The notes below the pieces were generated by a model. It was not told the origin of the DNA. It saw nothing but the letters and a program-made list of their open reading frames with translations, and did no database searches. From Thermoprotei archaeon (GTDB lineage: Archaea > Thermoproteota > Thermoprotei > Thermofilales > B15-G2): DNA of 42,593 bases. Shown piece after piece: positions 1-8,062 of the stretch. The translations under genes were made by a program, and so were the position numbers. Every line of letters begins with the position of its first letter. The stretch's first letter is position 1. Location: contig QMRV01000017.1 in NCBI GenBank assembly GCA_003649445.1, forward strand, positions 1-42,593. The letters are read 5' to 3'.

Positions 1-68
1 CCCCCACCTCTCTCCAAGTATTTTACCTTGATGTTAATTTAAGTATTTATATTCATGATTTATGGGCT

Positions 69-251
69 TTGAGTTCTTGTTTAGGGAGTGATGAGTGGCT
101 TGAGTATAGGTTGCCGAAGGAGTTTAAGGTAGAGGGTAAGGTGCTTGGCTCGTGGATTAGTAAGGCGGGAAATACGGTAATCATTGTTGTAGAGGAGAGC
201 TTAATAGGTGTGCCGTATCGACTCCTATATTGGTGGAACAAGAAACAATAA
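69..251 (+). CDS. Small hypothetical protein (60 aa)
   Basis: I do not recognise this protein. It opens at TTG and has a plausible amphipathic composition: a charged N-terminal half (SDEWLEYRLPKEFKVEGK) followed by a beta-rich stretch (NTVIIVVEES) and an aromatic C-terminus (LLYWWNKKQ). No membrane segment or metal motif is visible. It is convergent with the HepT-like gene and overlaps its 3' end by 27 nt, so one of the two ends may be wrong. It could be a spurious frame; the regular codon use and the charged, non-repetitive composition make a short real gene slightly more likely than not. Confidence 0.4.
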   Translation: MSSCLGSDEWLEYRLPKEFKVEGKVLGSWISKAGNTVIIVVEESLIGVPYRLLYWWNKKQ

Positions 252-644
252 ACATAACCGCTCTCGAAAGTTTCCCGAAATAGCATCTCTATATATTTTC
301 CTATCATCAATTCTCCAGTATCTATGAATAATCATGTTTCTTAGAGATGCTATTTTTTCCATCTCTTCGGCTGTTTCAGATTTAATTACTCCTTTCAAAG
401 CTAGTTTTGAAAAAACTTCCCTATAGCTTTCAGCTGTCTCCGAAAAGTCTTTTTCGAGTATTGCTATTCCTAGGTCAGATGCAGCTTCTACTATCTGTAT
501 TATTGAGAATCTAGCTGAAAATCTAAGTGTTCTACTAGACATAAAATCAGATTCACTAAATTTAGTTATAGTCTTTAGTTCATCTAAAGCATCCTGTATT
601 TCCTTTAAAACACTTTTAATGTATTCTTTGCTTACTTTACTCAC
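225..644 (-). CDS. HepT-like ribonuclease toxin (DUF86 family), solitary
   Basis: HepT proteins are HEPN-fold RNases that act as toxins and are normally controlled by an adjacent MntA nucleotidyltransferase that modifies them. The HEPN signature RX4HXY is present as RNMIIHRY in the C-terminal third, after helices including FSIIQIVEAASDLG, which is typical of the family. The frame is open further upstream, but the conserved part begins near a GTG at 644, giving 139 residues, the normal family size. The last dozen residues (ERLCLLFLVPPI) do not resemble the usual helical end, so the 3' end may be worn. No nucleotidyltransferase is adjacent: the upstream neighbour is a divergent sulfatase-like gene. 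The start codon is uncertain. Confidence 0.65.
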   Translation of the reverse strand: MSKVSKEYIKSVLKEIQDALDELKTITKFSESDFMSSRTLRFSARFSIIQIVEAASDLGIAILEKDFSETAESYREVFSKLALKGVIKSETAEEMEKIASLRNMIIHRYWRIDDRKIYRDAISGNFRERLCLLFLVPPI

Positions 645-695
645 AGCAGGATTATTTACGTTTAACTTGCTTTTATGTTTATTGACAGCAAAGTG

Positions 696-703
696 TTTTA
701 TTA
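696..703 (+). promoter_or_regulatory. TATA box for leaderless sulfatase-like gene
   Basis: TTTTATTA is centred about 26 nt upstream of the ATG at 726, the archaeal TATA-to-initiation spacing, so transcription would start at the start codon. No Shine-Dalgarno sequence is seen, consistent with a leaderless mRNA. Confidence 0.5.
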
Positions 704-725
704 CAAAACCTGAGTATTCACTTGT

Positions 726-2147
726 ATGAACGTAATTATTGTGATGCTTGATAGCCTGCGGCCAGATCATTTAGGTTGCTATGGTAACTCATGGATTAAG
801 ACACCTAATATAGATGCTTTTGCAAAGGAAAGTATTGTTTTTGATAGAGCCTACGCTGAAGGAATGCCTACACTTCCTGTACGCACAGCGCTTTTTACAG
901 GCAGATATACTTTAATGAGAAAAGGCTGGCAGAGGCTTGAGCCAGAAGACGTTCCTTTAGCTGAAGTCCTGTGGGATAGCGGCTATGTTACGGCACTTAT
1001 AAGTGACACATACCACATGCATAAGCCTACTATGGCCTACGAGAGAGGATTTGACTACGTAAAGTGGATTAGAGGCCAGGAAGCAGACCCCTATATAGTC
1101 GACCCAAATATAAAAGTTGATTTAAGTAAATGGAGTCCTAAGAACTATCTCACGGACCACGATAGAAATGTCTTAACTCAATACCTCAAGAACACTGCTC
1201 ACTGGAAAAGCGAAGAAGACCACTTTGTAGCTCAAGTAGTTAAAGAAGCCATTAAGTGGCTTGAAGAACAAGTAGCTAGAGGACGCAAAGACAGAATCTT
1301 TTTGTGGCTAGACTCATTCGATCCCCACGAGCCAGGGGACCCGCCACAAGAATACTATGAACTATATGCTCCTGACTACAGCGGCCTACCTATTATTCAT
1401 CCATCAATAGGAGGAAAAGACGGCGGATTCATTAAGCACTTCACTTTACCTGAAATACAGCACATTAGAGCACAGTATGCGGGCGAAATCACGCTAGTAG
1501 ATAAGTGGGTAGGCATTTTCTTCGAGAAAGTAAAGGAGCTAGGACTATGGGAGAACTCGTTGATAATACTTATTAGCGACCACGGAGAGCCTCTAGGAGA
1601 ACATGGTATAATAAGAAAAGTGAGGCCCTGGCCCTACGAAGAGCTTTCGCGAATAGTCTTTATGATTAAGCCTCCTGAAGAACTAGGAGCAAAGCCGAAA
1701 AGAGTAAAAACATTCGTTCAGACAGTCGACTTGGCTCCCACAATAGTGGACCTACTTAAGCTACCTGAAGAAAGAAGCAGATGGACTGTAAAGCCTTCAT
1801 ATGAAGGCAAAAGTCTACTGCCAGTCCTGCTAGGAGAAGAAGAACATGTTAGAGACTGTGCAATAGCAGGACACTATGGGCGGTCGTGGAGCATTAGGAC
1901 AGAAGACTATAGTCTATATCTTTGGCCTCAGCAAATGACACCCTATACTTTCGGCACAAGATACATAAAAGAACAAGAGAAGGTGGAGCCGGAGTTATAT
2001 AGTCTTGATAGGAACTATCTTCCGCCTCCGCCTAAAGACTGGAGTATAGGAGATCAGCCCGAGAAAGAAAACATATTTAGTGAAGAAAAAGAAGTAGCGA
2101 AAGAGCTCGAATTAAAGCTTAGAAGAATATTGATGAAAATTATTTAA
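726..2147 (+). CDS. Sulfatase-like alkaline phosphatase superfamily hydrolase, Thr at nucleophile position
   Basis: The 473-residue protein has the layout of type I sulfatases and related phosphodi/monoesterases. The N-terminal metal site is MLDSLRPDHLGCYG (residues 7-20), the nucleophile loop is TLPVRTALFTGRY (about 49-61), a central FDPHEP carries the His, and the C-terminal metal site is SDHGEPLGEHG (about 285-295). In true sulfatases the loop is C/S-x-P-x-R, with the Cys/Ser converted to formylglycine; here it is T-L-P-V-R, so formylglycine cannot form. A Thr nucleophile is used by nucleotide pyrophosphatase/phosphodiesterases of the same superfamily, so a phosphoester substrate is likelier than a sulfate ester. 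No signal peptide is visible, so it should be cytoplasmic. The substrate is unknown. Confidence 0.8.
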   Translation: MNVIIVMLDSLRPDHLGCYGNSWIKTPNIDAFAKESIVFDRAYAEGMPTLPVRTALFTGRYTLMRKGWQRLEPEDVPLAEVLWDSGYVTALISDTYHMHKPTMAYERGFDYVKWIRGQEADPYIVDPNIKVDLSKWSPKNYLTDHDRNVLTQYLKNTAHWKSEEDHFVAQVVKEAIKWLEEQVARGRKDRIFLWLDSFDPHEPGDPPQEYYELYAPDYSGLPIIHPSIGGKDGGFIKHFTLPEIQHIRAQYAGEITLVDKWVGIFFEKVKELGLWENSLIILISDHGEPLGEHGIIRKVRPWPYEELSRIVFMIKPPEELGAKPKRVKTFVQTVDLAPTIVDLLKLPEERSRWTVKPSYEGKSLLPVLLGEEEHVRDCAIAGHYGRSWSIRTEDYSLYLWPQQMTPYTFGTRYIKEQEKVEPELYSLDRNYLPPPPKDWSIGDQPEKENIFSEEKEVAKELELKLRRILMKII

Positions 2148-2212
2148 TCTAGACCTTATTTGCATACAAGATATAGAAAACTATTTTAGTAGACTACCGC
2201 TTAGTACTATTG

Positions 2213-2560
2213 ATGTCCGAAGAGTATGATGAAGAGCTAGAAGCTATTAAGCTTAGGAAGCTTCAGGAGTATCAGCGCAGATTAAGGGAGCTAGAGGAGC
2301 AAGAGAGAGCTAGAAGAGAGTTTGAAGCACGAAAAGAAGCTATGCTCAGAGCTATATTGACTCCCGAGGCTAGACAAAGATTAATTAACTTGAAGCTCGT
2401 TAAGCCCGAGCTCGCAGAAAGTCTCGAACTTCAGTTAATTCAGTTAGCTCAAGCCGGCCGCCTTAAAATACCTGTAACTGATAGTGAGCTTAAAATGATA
2501 CTGGCTGAACTTTATAGGAGAACTAGAAGAGACATAAAAATAAGATTTTATAGAAAATAA
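2213..2560 (+). CDS. PDCD5-family DNA-binding protein
   Basis: This is a member of the small archaeal/eukaryotic PDCD5 family (dsDNA-binding). It has a long charged N-terminal helix rich in Glu/Arg ([20 protein letters not shown]) and the family core [20 protein letters not shown], followed by [13 protein letters not shown]. Its 115 residues match the family's 110-125. I chose the ATG at 2213 rather than the TTG just before it. It follows the sulfatase-like gene on the same strand after 65 nt and has no obvious functional tie to it. Its exact cellular role is not established. Confidence 0.9.
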   Translation: MSEEYDEELEAIKLRKLQEYQRRLRELEEQERARREFEARKEAMLRAILTPEARQRLINLKLVKPELAESLELQLIQLAQAGRLKIPVTDSELKMILAELYRRTRRDIKIRFYRK

Positions 2561-2574
2561 TACCAGTGCTAATT

Positions 2575-3846
2575 CTACTTCTTCTTAGAGAAATAGTCTT
2601 TTATCTTGGAGGCATGCCTAACTACTTTTTTAATTGCCTTAACTACTGTATCCATTTCTTCCTGTGGATTATTTAGCGCTGAGCCAGGTAGCCACAAGCC
2701 TGTTTCATAACATAGTTTCTCTGCATTCGGGCACAGTCCTTTAGGATATTCTACCTTCTTACCATAGAATGGACAAGTGTACGGGCATCCTCTAGGTCTT
2801 GCTCTGTGTTCTCTGAATATAGGGTTCTCGTACACTGGCCAAGCGTATCCTTCATATAACTCGACGTTCTCTGCCTGTACTGCCTTACAGAATTCTGCCT
2901 TAGACAAACCTACTTTTTTGAGATGATAGTATATTGGATAGAGATGCCACGCGTGTTTAACATATGGAGCAACATAAGGAGGCTCTACTACTCCCTCAAG
3001 CTCTTCTTTTATTAACTTTGACAAATACTCAGCATTTCTTCTACGCTCTTCAGTTATTTTAGGTAGCCTCTTGAGCTGTACTCTTAAAATCGCTGCCTGC
3101 ATTTCAGTCATACGGTAGTTCCAGCCTAGCTCTGCGTGATAGTACCAAGGCTTATCTCTACGTCTACCGTGCTCTCTAAGAGACCTGCACTTCTCGGCAA
3201 GCTCTGGGTCATTTGTAGTGATCATTCCTCCTTCGCCAGCAGTCATGTTTTTCGACTGCTGGAAACTAAAAATACCTATGTGTCCTATTCCGCCTACTTT
3301 CTTTCCTTTATACTCCGCTAAATGGGCTTGTGCACAGTCTTCAATAACATAAAGTCCATGCTCTTCGGCAATACGCATAATTTCATCCATTTCACATGGA
3401 TGACCTGCTAAGTGCACTACTATAATTGCCTTAGTTCTATCAGTGACCTTCTTCTCTATTTCACATGGATCGATGTTTCTTGTTTTGAGATCTACGTCAG
3501 CGAAAATAGGTATAGCGCAGTTGTGTAAAACACAGGTAGCGGAAGCGATAAACGTGTAGGGAGTAGTTATTACTTCATCTCCAGGTCCTATATCTAAGGC
3601 CTTTATAGCAATATCGAGTGCGGCTGTGCCGGAGCTACAAGCGATAGCGTATTTCACGTCCATTACTTTAGCGAACTCTTCTTCAAAAGCAGGTACTTCA
3701 TAGCCCTCATACATGCTTGCGAAAAGCTTTTTCCTCTTCAAAACTCTTTTAACAGCCTCATATTCTTCTTCAGTTATTATAGGCCAGTCTACAAGGCCTT
3801 TTTCTCTTACGGGCTTTCCACCCAATATTGCTGGTTTTTCGGACAC
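2575..3846 (-). CDS. DegT/DnrJ/EryC1/StrS-family PLP aminotransferase
   Basis: PLP-dependent enzymes of this family usually aminate a keto-sugar, or act on cyclitols, for glycan or secondary metabolism. Visible hallmarks are CSSGTAALDIAIKAL, GDEVITTPYTFIASA, the cofactor-binding VIEDCAQAHLAEYKGKKVGG and the Schiff-base lysine in FSFQQSKNMTAGEGG. The C-terminal third carries a Cys-rich insert (about residues 365-395: GCPYTCPFYG, CPNAEKLC), found in one subgroup, which could bind a metal. The frame opens at 3885, but a TATA box 25 nt upstream of the GTG at 3846 supports a leaderless start there, giving the standard N-terminus SEKPAILGGKPV. It is divergent from the glycosidase-like pseudogene, which hints at a former shared sugar pathway. 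The substrate cannot be told from the sequence. Confidence 0.88.
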   Translation of the reverse strand: MSEKPAILGGKPVREKGLVDWPIITEEEYEAVKRVLKRKKLFASMYEGYEVPAFEEEFAKVMDVKYAIACSSGTAALDIAIKALDIGPGDEVITTPYTFIASATCVLHNCAIPIFADVDLKTRNIDPCEIEKKVTDRTKAIIVVHLAGHPCEMDEIMRIAEEHGLYVIEDCAQAHLAEYKGKKVGGIGHIGIFSFQQSKNMTAGEGGMITTNDPELAEKCRSLREHGRRRDKPWYYHAELGWNYRMTEMQAAILRVQLKRLPKITEERRRNAEYLSKLIKEELEGVVEPPYVAPYVKHAWHLYPIYYHLKKVGLSKAEFCKAVQAENVELYEGYAWPVYENPIFREHRARPRGCPYTCPFYGKKVEYPKGLCPNAEKLCYETGLWLPGSALNNPQEEMDTVVKAIKKVVRHASKIKDYFSKKK

Positions 3847-3867
3847 AGAATAATGTTTAACCCTCAA

Positions 3868-3875
3868 GTATAAAT
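3868..3875 (-). promoter_or_regulatory. TATA box of DegT-family gene
   Basis: On the minus strand ATTTATAC is centred about 25 nt before the GTG at 3846, which decides the start codon in favour of 3846 over the upstream ATG at 3885, an ATG lying upstream of the TATA box itself. Confidence 0.5.
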
Positions 3876-3920
3876 CTATAACCATAAGTAGTTTTTATTT
3901 TGTCATGAGTAATAAGTACC

Positions 3921-4906
3921 ATGGTCGACTGGAAAGGCTTTATTCCTCCCCAGTACATCGACAGAGCAACTAGATTCAAGAAAGTTGTACTAGACCCCCC
4001 GAGCTCTGAACCTGGCTCATGGGTTGGTGCAGGCAGGGTATTCTATGACCACGTCTTTAAAGAGTATTTAATGGCTGTAAGGCCTCGAAAACCTGCTCCA
4101 GCGAGAGGAATTGAAGTCAGAATATATTCCAGTAAAAACGGAGAAGACTTCTACCTGAAGACAGCTTTGACTAAAGAAGATATATCTAGGGACATGAAAA
4201 CAGAAGTTCTCAGCATTGAAGGAGTACAGATTATAAGAGATCCCTTAACAGACCTCCTATACCTCTACGTGTCTGTAGACTACAGGCGGGCTTAGGAAGC
4301 AATACTTTATGTATCTGACGACCCCCGCAGGCCCCCAGGAGTACAAAGGATTTGTCTTGAAAACAGGCGAGAGGTACGATGCTAAAGAGGCAAGAGACGT
4401 AGTGGTAGATATTATTGACAGCACTTATTTTATGTTCTATAAGGCTCAAAGAGAAGTAAAGAACGTGAAGACAGGTCTAGCAATAAGCCACGACGGTATT
4501 CACTGAAAGAAACTAGGTATACCTACTATAGACGGCGAAAAACAGCCAGACTACTTCCAGCTAAACGGCAATTTCTTCACTTGTGCCGGAGGGGAGTTCT
4601 TTCATGGGTCTTGCTCGAAGATATTTAATAAATGGCTACGGTATAGCAAAACACTTCGAAGCATACGTAGTCGACTACCGCAACTACAATTTAGAGACAG
4701 TCTATCAGACAGAGTGGAAAGCAGCTTCACCTTACGAAAGAAAAGACTGGCCTACACACGGGTACTCGAGCATAGTCTTCGACTATGACAATAATAGAGT
4801 ACTAATATACATTGAATCAATAGGCCCCAAGTACACTAAAGAAGTCGGCTGGGCTACACAAGTAGATAGATGGATTTTATATGAAGCAAAACTACTTGAG
4901 AGTTAA
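3921..4906 (+). pseudogene. Glycoside hydrolase-like beta-propeller protein, broken by two frameshifts and one stop
   Basis: Three fragments in three successive frames join into one protein of about 328 residues. Its style (PWxG-like blades, SHDGIH, FEAYVVDYRNYN, DRWILYEAKL) suggests a five-bladed propeller of the GH43/GH32/GH130-like type. Fragment 1 (3921-4280) leads into an apparent one-base insertion near 4281; removing it gives YVSVDTGGLRKQYFMYL with no stop. Fragment 2 ends at a TGA at 4504-4506, exactly where SHDGIH should be followed by Trp (TGG to TGA). A second one-base gain near 4588 shifts to fragment 3 (CAEGSSFMGLARRY). All other sequence remains coding-like, so the decay is recent. 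The substrate was presumably a glycan or glycoside. Sequencing error could explain an indel, but less easily a Trp-to-stop change in the same gene. Confidence 0.75.
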
Positions 4907-4939
4907 CAAAATATACTTTGATGCATAATAGTAAGCTGG

Positions 4940-5263
4940 ATGATACTGAGCATAATATACACCTGGGCCTTGATGATACTTTTTTGCGTAGGATTTTCTA
5001 TAGGATACTACAGCTACCGATCTATTAAAAGAAAATTCGACGAAGAATACGGTAAAAAGGGTCTGCTGTTCAAAAGAGTAATCCACGGAATAGTCTATAT
5101 TCTTCTCCTGTCGCTTGTACACGAAGCAGTAGTAGTCCGTTTAGGAGAAAATCCTTTAAGTAAAGAAGTAGAAGCACTTATTCTGCTGTTTCTTTTCTTC
5201 ATCGGAGCCCCGATATTCATAGACATTACGCTAAGCTTATATAAACTGGCTAAAAAACATTAA
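4940..5263 (+). CDS. Small membrane protein (107 aa), unknown function
   Basis: I do not recognise this protein. Three hydrophobic segments are visible: residues 2-24 (IIYTWALMILFCVGF), about 46-65 (IVYILLLSLVHEAVVV) and about 79-97 (LILLFLFFIGAPIFI). A basic cytoplasmic loop (YRSIKRKFDEEYGKKG) separates the first two. It ends 3 nt before the start of the ArsB/NhaD-like carrier and probably forms an operon with it and the MscS-like gene. That position suggests an accessory membrane subunit, but nothing in the sequence proves it. Confidence 0.6.
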   Translation: MILSIIYTWALMILFCVGFSIGYYSYRSIKRKFDEEYGKKGLLFKRVIHGIVYILLLSLVHEAVVVRLGENPLSKEVEALILLFLFFIGAPIFIDITLSLYKLAKKH

Positions 5264-5266
5264 AGA

Positions 5267-6565
5267 ATGACTCCCCTGGCAACATTCACTATAATTTTCA
5301 CAATAGTCATACTTCTTCTAGTAGCCGAAATAGAGCATAGAGCTATTGTAGCAATGCTCGCCGCAGTACTCTCAGTATATTTTGGAATATCTTACGGTCT
5401 CTTCACATACGAAGATATTGTCGAAATGATTAACTTAGATACAGTACTCTTTATAGTCGGAATACTAATACTCTTTGAAACGTTAAGTGAGTCAGGTTTC
5501 TTTGACTTTATAGGACTATACTTACTACAAAAACTTGGTTCACATTATACATTGTCGATAATCACGCTAATAGTGCTGGTGACTCTATTTTCCGGATTTT
5601 CTTCAAATATAACAGTAATGCTTATTTTTGGCGCTATAACCTTCAAGTTCGCGGAATCTTTAGGATTTAATGCAAAAGAGACAATACTAGTTGAAGGACT
5701 TCAGACTAATGTGGGAGGTATTCTAATACCTATAAGCTCTATTCCAGCGCTCATTATTGCAACAAAAACTCGTATGGGTTTTTCAGACTTCATAAAAATA
5801 TCACTGCCTTTCATAGTACTACTTACTCTAGTCACCGTCATTATATCGTGGGTTCTATACTACCGTAGAGACTCTAAACTGAATCCTGAGAATAAAGAGG
5901 TGATAAGAAAGCTTATAGACCCGTGGTCGGCTGTAGAGAAGCCTTCGGCTCTCTACAGATCGTTTCTCATATTCTCAGGATTCCTTATAACGGTATCTTT
6001 AAGTAGCGGCACTGATTTACCGCCGTCTTTTATCGCATTCTTCTTCGTTGTACTGTCATTTATGCTCAGCGGAGTAGACCCAGATAAAGTTTTTAGAAGA
6101 ACTGACTGGAGCATACCCTTTTTCGTTGGAGGCTTCTTTATTTTCGTTGGAGGTCTAGAGCGCAGCGGAGTACTCGACAAGATAGCAGAAAAATTAGTAG
6201 ACTTACTTTACTTAAATCCATGTATCAGCGCGCCTCTACTGCTACTTATATGTGCTACTGTCTCAGCCTTTATAGACAACATTCCCGTAGTGTTAATACT
6301 ATATCCCATAGTAAACGACTTAGTTAAGATCTTGGGTATAGATCCTCTGCCTTTCTATTGGGCACTAATAGTTGGAAGCAATCTTGGAGGAAACTTGACT
6401 ACTTTTGGCTCTCCTTCAGTACTTATTGGTATAAGACTACTTGAGCGGAGAAAAATGGAAGTATCTATGGGAGAATATGTTAAAAAATGCTATCCAATAG
6501 CGCTTGCACAAATACTGGTTTCAATGGTAATTTTAGCGCTGATGACAAATGTGGGTTATCTTTAG
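5267..6565 (+). CDS. Ion transporter superfamily membrane carrier (ArsB/NhaD/P-protein type)
   Basis: The 432-residue polytopic protein has about eleven hydrophobic segments in the two-fold pseudo-symmetric arrangement of the ion transporter superfamily (SLC13/ArsB/NhaD). The paired helix-breaking motifs are seen: SGFSSNITVMLIFGA in the first half and FIDNIPVVLILYPI in the second, followed by GSNLGGNLTTFGSPS, which resembles the substrate-loop signature of ArsB/P-protein relatives. Possible substrates are arsenite, Na+/H+ or dicarboxylates; no ArsR or ArsA neighbour is present, so arsenite export is not supported by context. It starts 3 nt after the preceding small membrane protein. The following channel-like gene has a frame that overlaps its end, which suggests cotranscription. 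Confidence 0.85.
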   Translation: MTPLATFTIIFTIVILLLVAEIEHRAIVAMLAAVLSVYFGISYGLFTYEDIVEMINLDTVLFIVGILILFETLSESGFFDFIGLYLLQKLGSHYTLSIITLIVLVTLFSGFSSNITVMLIFGAITFKFAESLGFNAKETILVEGLQTNVGGILIPISSIPALIIATKTRMGFSDFIKISLPFIVLLTLVTVIISWVLYYRRDSKLNPENKEVIRKLIDPWSAVEKPSALYRSFLIFSGFLITVSLSSGTDLPPSFIAFFFVVLSFMLSGVDPDKVFRRTDWSIPFFVGGFFIFVGGLERSGVLDKIAEKLVDLLYLNPCISAPLLLLICATVSAFIDNIPVVLILYPIVNDLVKILGIDPLPFYWALIVGSNLGGNLTTFGSPSVLIGIRLLERRKMEVSMGEYVKKCYPIALAQILVSMVILALMTNVGYL

Positions 6566-6611
6566 TGACAAGAGAATAAATACACCTCCTCTACATCTAA
6601 ACGGGGAGAGA

Positions 6612-7439
6612 GTGGAGGAAAATATACTGAAAATTTTAGAAGAAATAATTAAAGTAATATATTCTTATCTTCCAAGCATCCTGTCATCGCTAGTAGTTCT
6701 AATTATAGGCTACATCGTAGGCAAAGTTACAGCAAAAGCTGTTGCTGGTGCGGTTAAGTTAGTTAAAGGCGATGAAAGCTTTAAGAAATCTGAAATAGGT
6801 GCTCTTTTAACCAAAGCAGGATATCCTATATCAAGAATACTCTCGCTTTTAACGAAGCTTACTATATACACTGTAACTATCGTTACAGCTATTTCTGTGC
6901 TAAATATTCCGGCTTTAGAAGAACTAAGTGTAGCTGCAGTAACTTATGTACCGAAGTTCTTTGGAGCCATACTGGTCTTCTTCATAGGAATTCTTTTCAC
7001 TGAGTGGATTGTAGGATTTGCTGAAGGCGCGCTTAAAGAAATACCTCTTTCGCCTAAGTTTAAATCATCGTTAGCAGCGTTCTTAAAATACGCAATGTAC
7101 ATAATACTTATATTCATAGTATTTGAAATAGCTGACATAGCTCCTCGAGTAATCTCCTACATAGCTCAAGCACTCTTCCTAGCAATAGGAATAAGCGTAG
7201 GTCTCGCATTAGCTCTTCTCTTCGGGTTGGGACTAAGAGAAGAAGCCCTCATACTCCTATTCAATGAGCCTAGCGGCTTAAAAGAAGGGACGATTATTGA
7301 AATAAATGACACAGTGGGTAAAATAGTTAAAATAACTACATTAATGGTTGAGCTTGAAACAGAAAAGGGAATAGTCTTTATTCCTAAAAAAGACTTTGTT
7401 AGAAAGGGATTTAAAGTAATCAAGACCTCTGAAGAATAA
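6612..7439 (+). CDS. MscS-like mechanosensitive channel/conserved TM-helix protein
   Basis: Several hydrophobic helices (LPSILSSLVVLIIGYIVGK, LTIYTVTIVTAISVL, FFGAILVFFIGILFTEWIV, YIILIFIVFEIADI, ALFLAIGISVGLALALLFG) are followed by a short beta domain with EGTIIEINDTVGKIVKITTLMVELE and FIPKKDF. That matches the TM3-plus-beta-domain order of MscS-family channels, in a form close to the bacterial conserved TM helix proteins. The frame extends back to an ATG at 6549 inside the carrier gene. A TATA-like AATAAATAC about 30 nt upstream and GGGGAG just before the GTG at 6612 favour the later start, giving 275 residues. It may protect against osmotic downshock. Its 3' end lies 2 nt from the convergent flavin reductase gene. 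Confidence 0.75.
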   Translation: MEENILKILEEIIKVIYSYLPSILSSLVVLIIGYIVGKVTAKAVAGAVKLVKGDESFKKSEIGALLTKAGYPISRILSLLTKLTIYTVTIVTAISVLNIPALEELSVAAVTYVPKFFGAILVFFIGILFTEWIVGFAEGALKEIPLSPKFKSSLAAFLKYAMYIILIFIVFEIADIAPRVISYIAQALFLAIGISVGLALALLFGLGLREEALILLFNEPSGLKEGTIIEINDTVGKIVKITTLMVELETEKGIVFIPKKDFVRKGFKVIKTSEE

Positions 7440-7441
7440 AT

Positions 7442-7981
7442 CTATATAGGTAATTTCTTTTCAAAGTCTTTTACAACTACTACTCTCAAGATTTCACCAA
7501 AGTACAGCCTATGGTAGTCTCCCGAAGGATAACACACAGAGAGAACACTACTGGGGAGTTTTTCTGCCTCTAAATCAAATTTATAGATAATTTTACACTC
7601 ATAGCCTATAACGCACTCCTCTATTAGCGGCGACTTCACGTACTTCGAGGGGAGAGGTGTGAGCTTACATCCCCTGAACTTATCTACGTCTCTGCCCGAA
7701 ACAATACCGCAGTACTCTACAGCCTTCTCTAATCCTTTAGCTGGAACATTTACAGTAAAGTCTCCTGTTTGCTCAAGTAGATTGTAAGTATGTCTCGACG
7801 GCCTTACGGCTACTATAAAAACAGGCTTCATCCATATTATGCCAATAAAACCCCAGCCTATAGTCATAGCATTTGGTTTACCTTCATTATCTACCGATAC
7901 TAGAAGTAATCCTAGTTCTCTCATTACTTCAAGTGTCTTATCAGATACTTCAGTAAAACTAAGCTCTACTCTCTCGGACAT
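7442..7981 (-). CDS. Flavin reductase-like/flavoredoxin FMN-binding protein
   Basis: The 179-residue protein has the split-barrel FMN-binding layout of the flavin reductase-like family: an N-terminal LGLLLVSVDNEGKPNAMTIG, then WMKPVFIVAVRPSRHTYNLL (phosphate and flavin contacts) and GDFTVNVP, followed by CGIVSGRDVDKF. This is typical of archaeal and sulfate-reducer flavoredoxins that shuttle electrons or reduce free flavin. It is cytoplasmic. It stands alone between the convergent MscS-like gene and the divergent glycerophosphodiesterase. The redox partner is not in the window unless the iron-sulfur proteins near 34 and 40 kb serve it. Confidence 0.88.
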   Translation of the reverse strand: MSERVELSFTEVSDKTLEVMRELGLLLVSVDNEGKPNAMTIGWGFIGIIWMKPVFIVAVRPSRHTYNLLEQTGDFTVNVPAKGLEKAVEYCGIVSGRDVDKFRGCKLTPLPSKYVKSPLIEECVIGYECKIIYKFDLEAEKLPSSVLSVCYPSGDYHRLYFGEILRVVVVKDFEKKLPI

Positions 7982-8031
7982 AACCTATTACTGGCTTCAA
8001 GCATAATAAGCATTTTCATATTGCAATCAAA

Positions 8032-8058
8032 TTTTTATCTAAGCCCTAATTGATTAGG
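8032..8058 (+). promoter_or_regulatory. TATA box plus inverted repeat at glycerophosphodiesterase start
   Basis: TTTTTATC (about 8032-8039) sits about 27 nt before the ATG at 8063, so the mRNA is nearly leaderless. Directly between them lies a 6-bp inverted repeat, CCTAAT-TG-ATTAGG (8045-8058), placed where a repressor would block initiation. It could be an operator; no regulator gene is adjacent. Confidence 0.4.
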
Positions 8059-8062
8059 CTGT

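Noticed and set aside
4504..4506. TGA read as Trp or selenocysteine in the glycosidase-like gene
   Set aside because: Two frameshifts in the same gene indicate decay, no SECIS-like hairpin is visible, and no other gene in the window uses TGA internally.
5267..6565. Arsenite efflux operon
   Set aside because: The carrier resembles ArsB only at superfamily level, and no arsR, arsA or arsM gene is adjacent.
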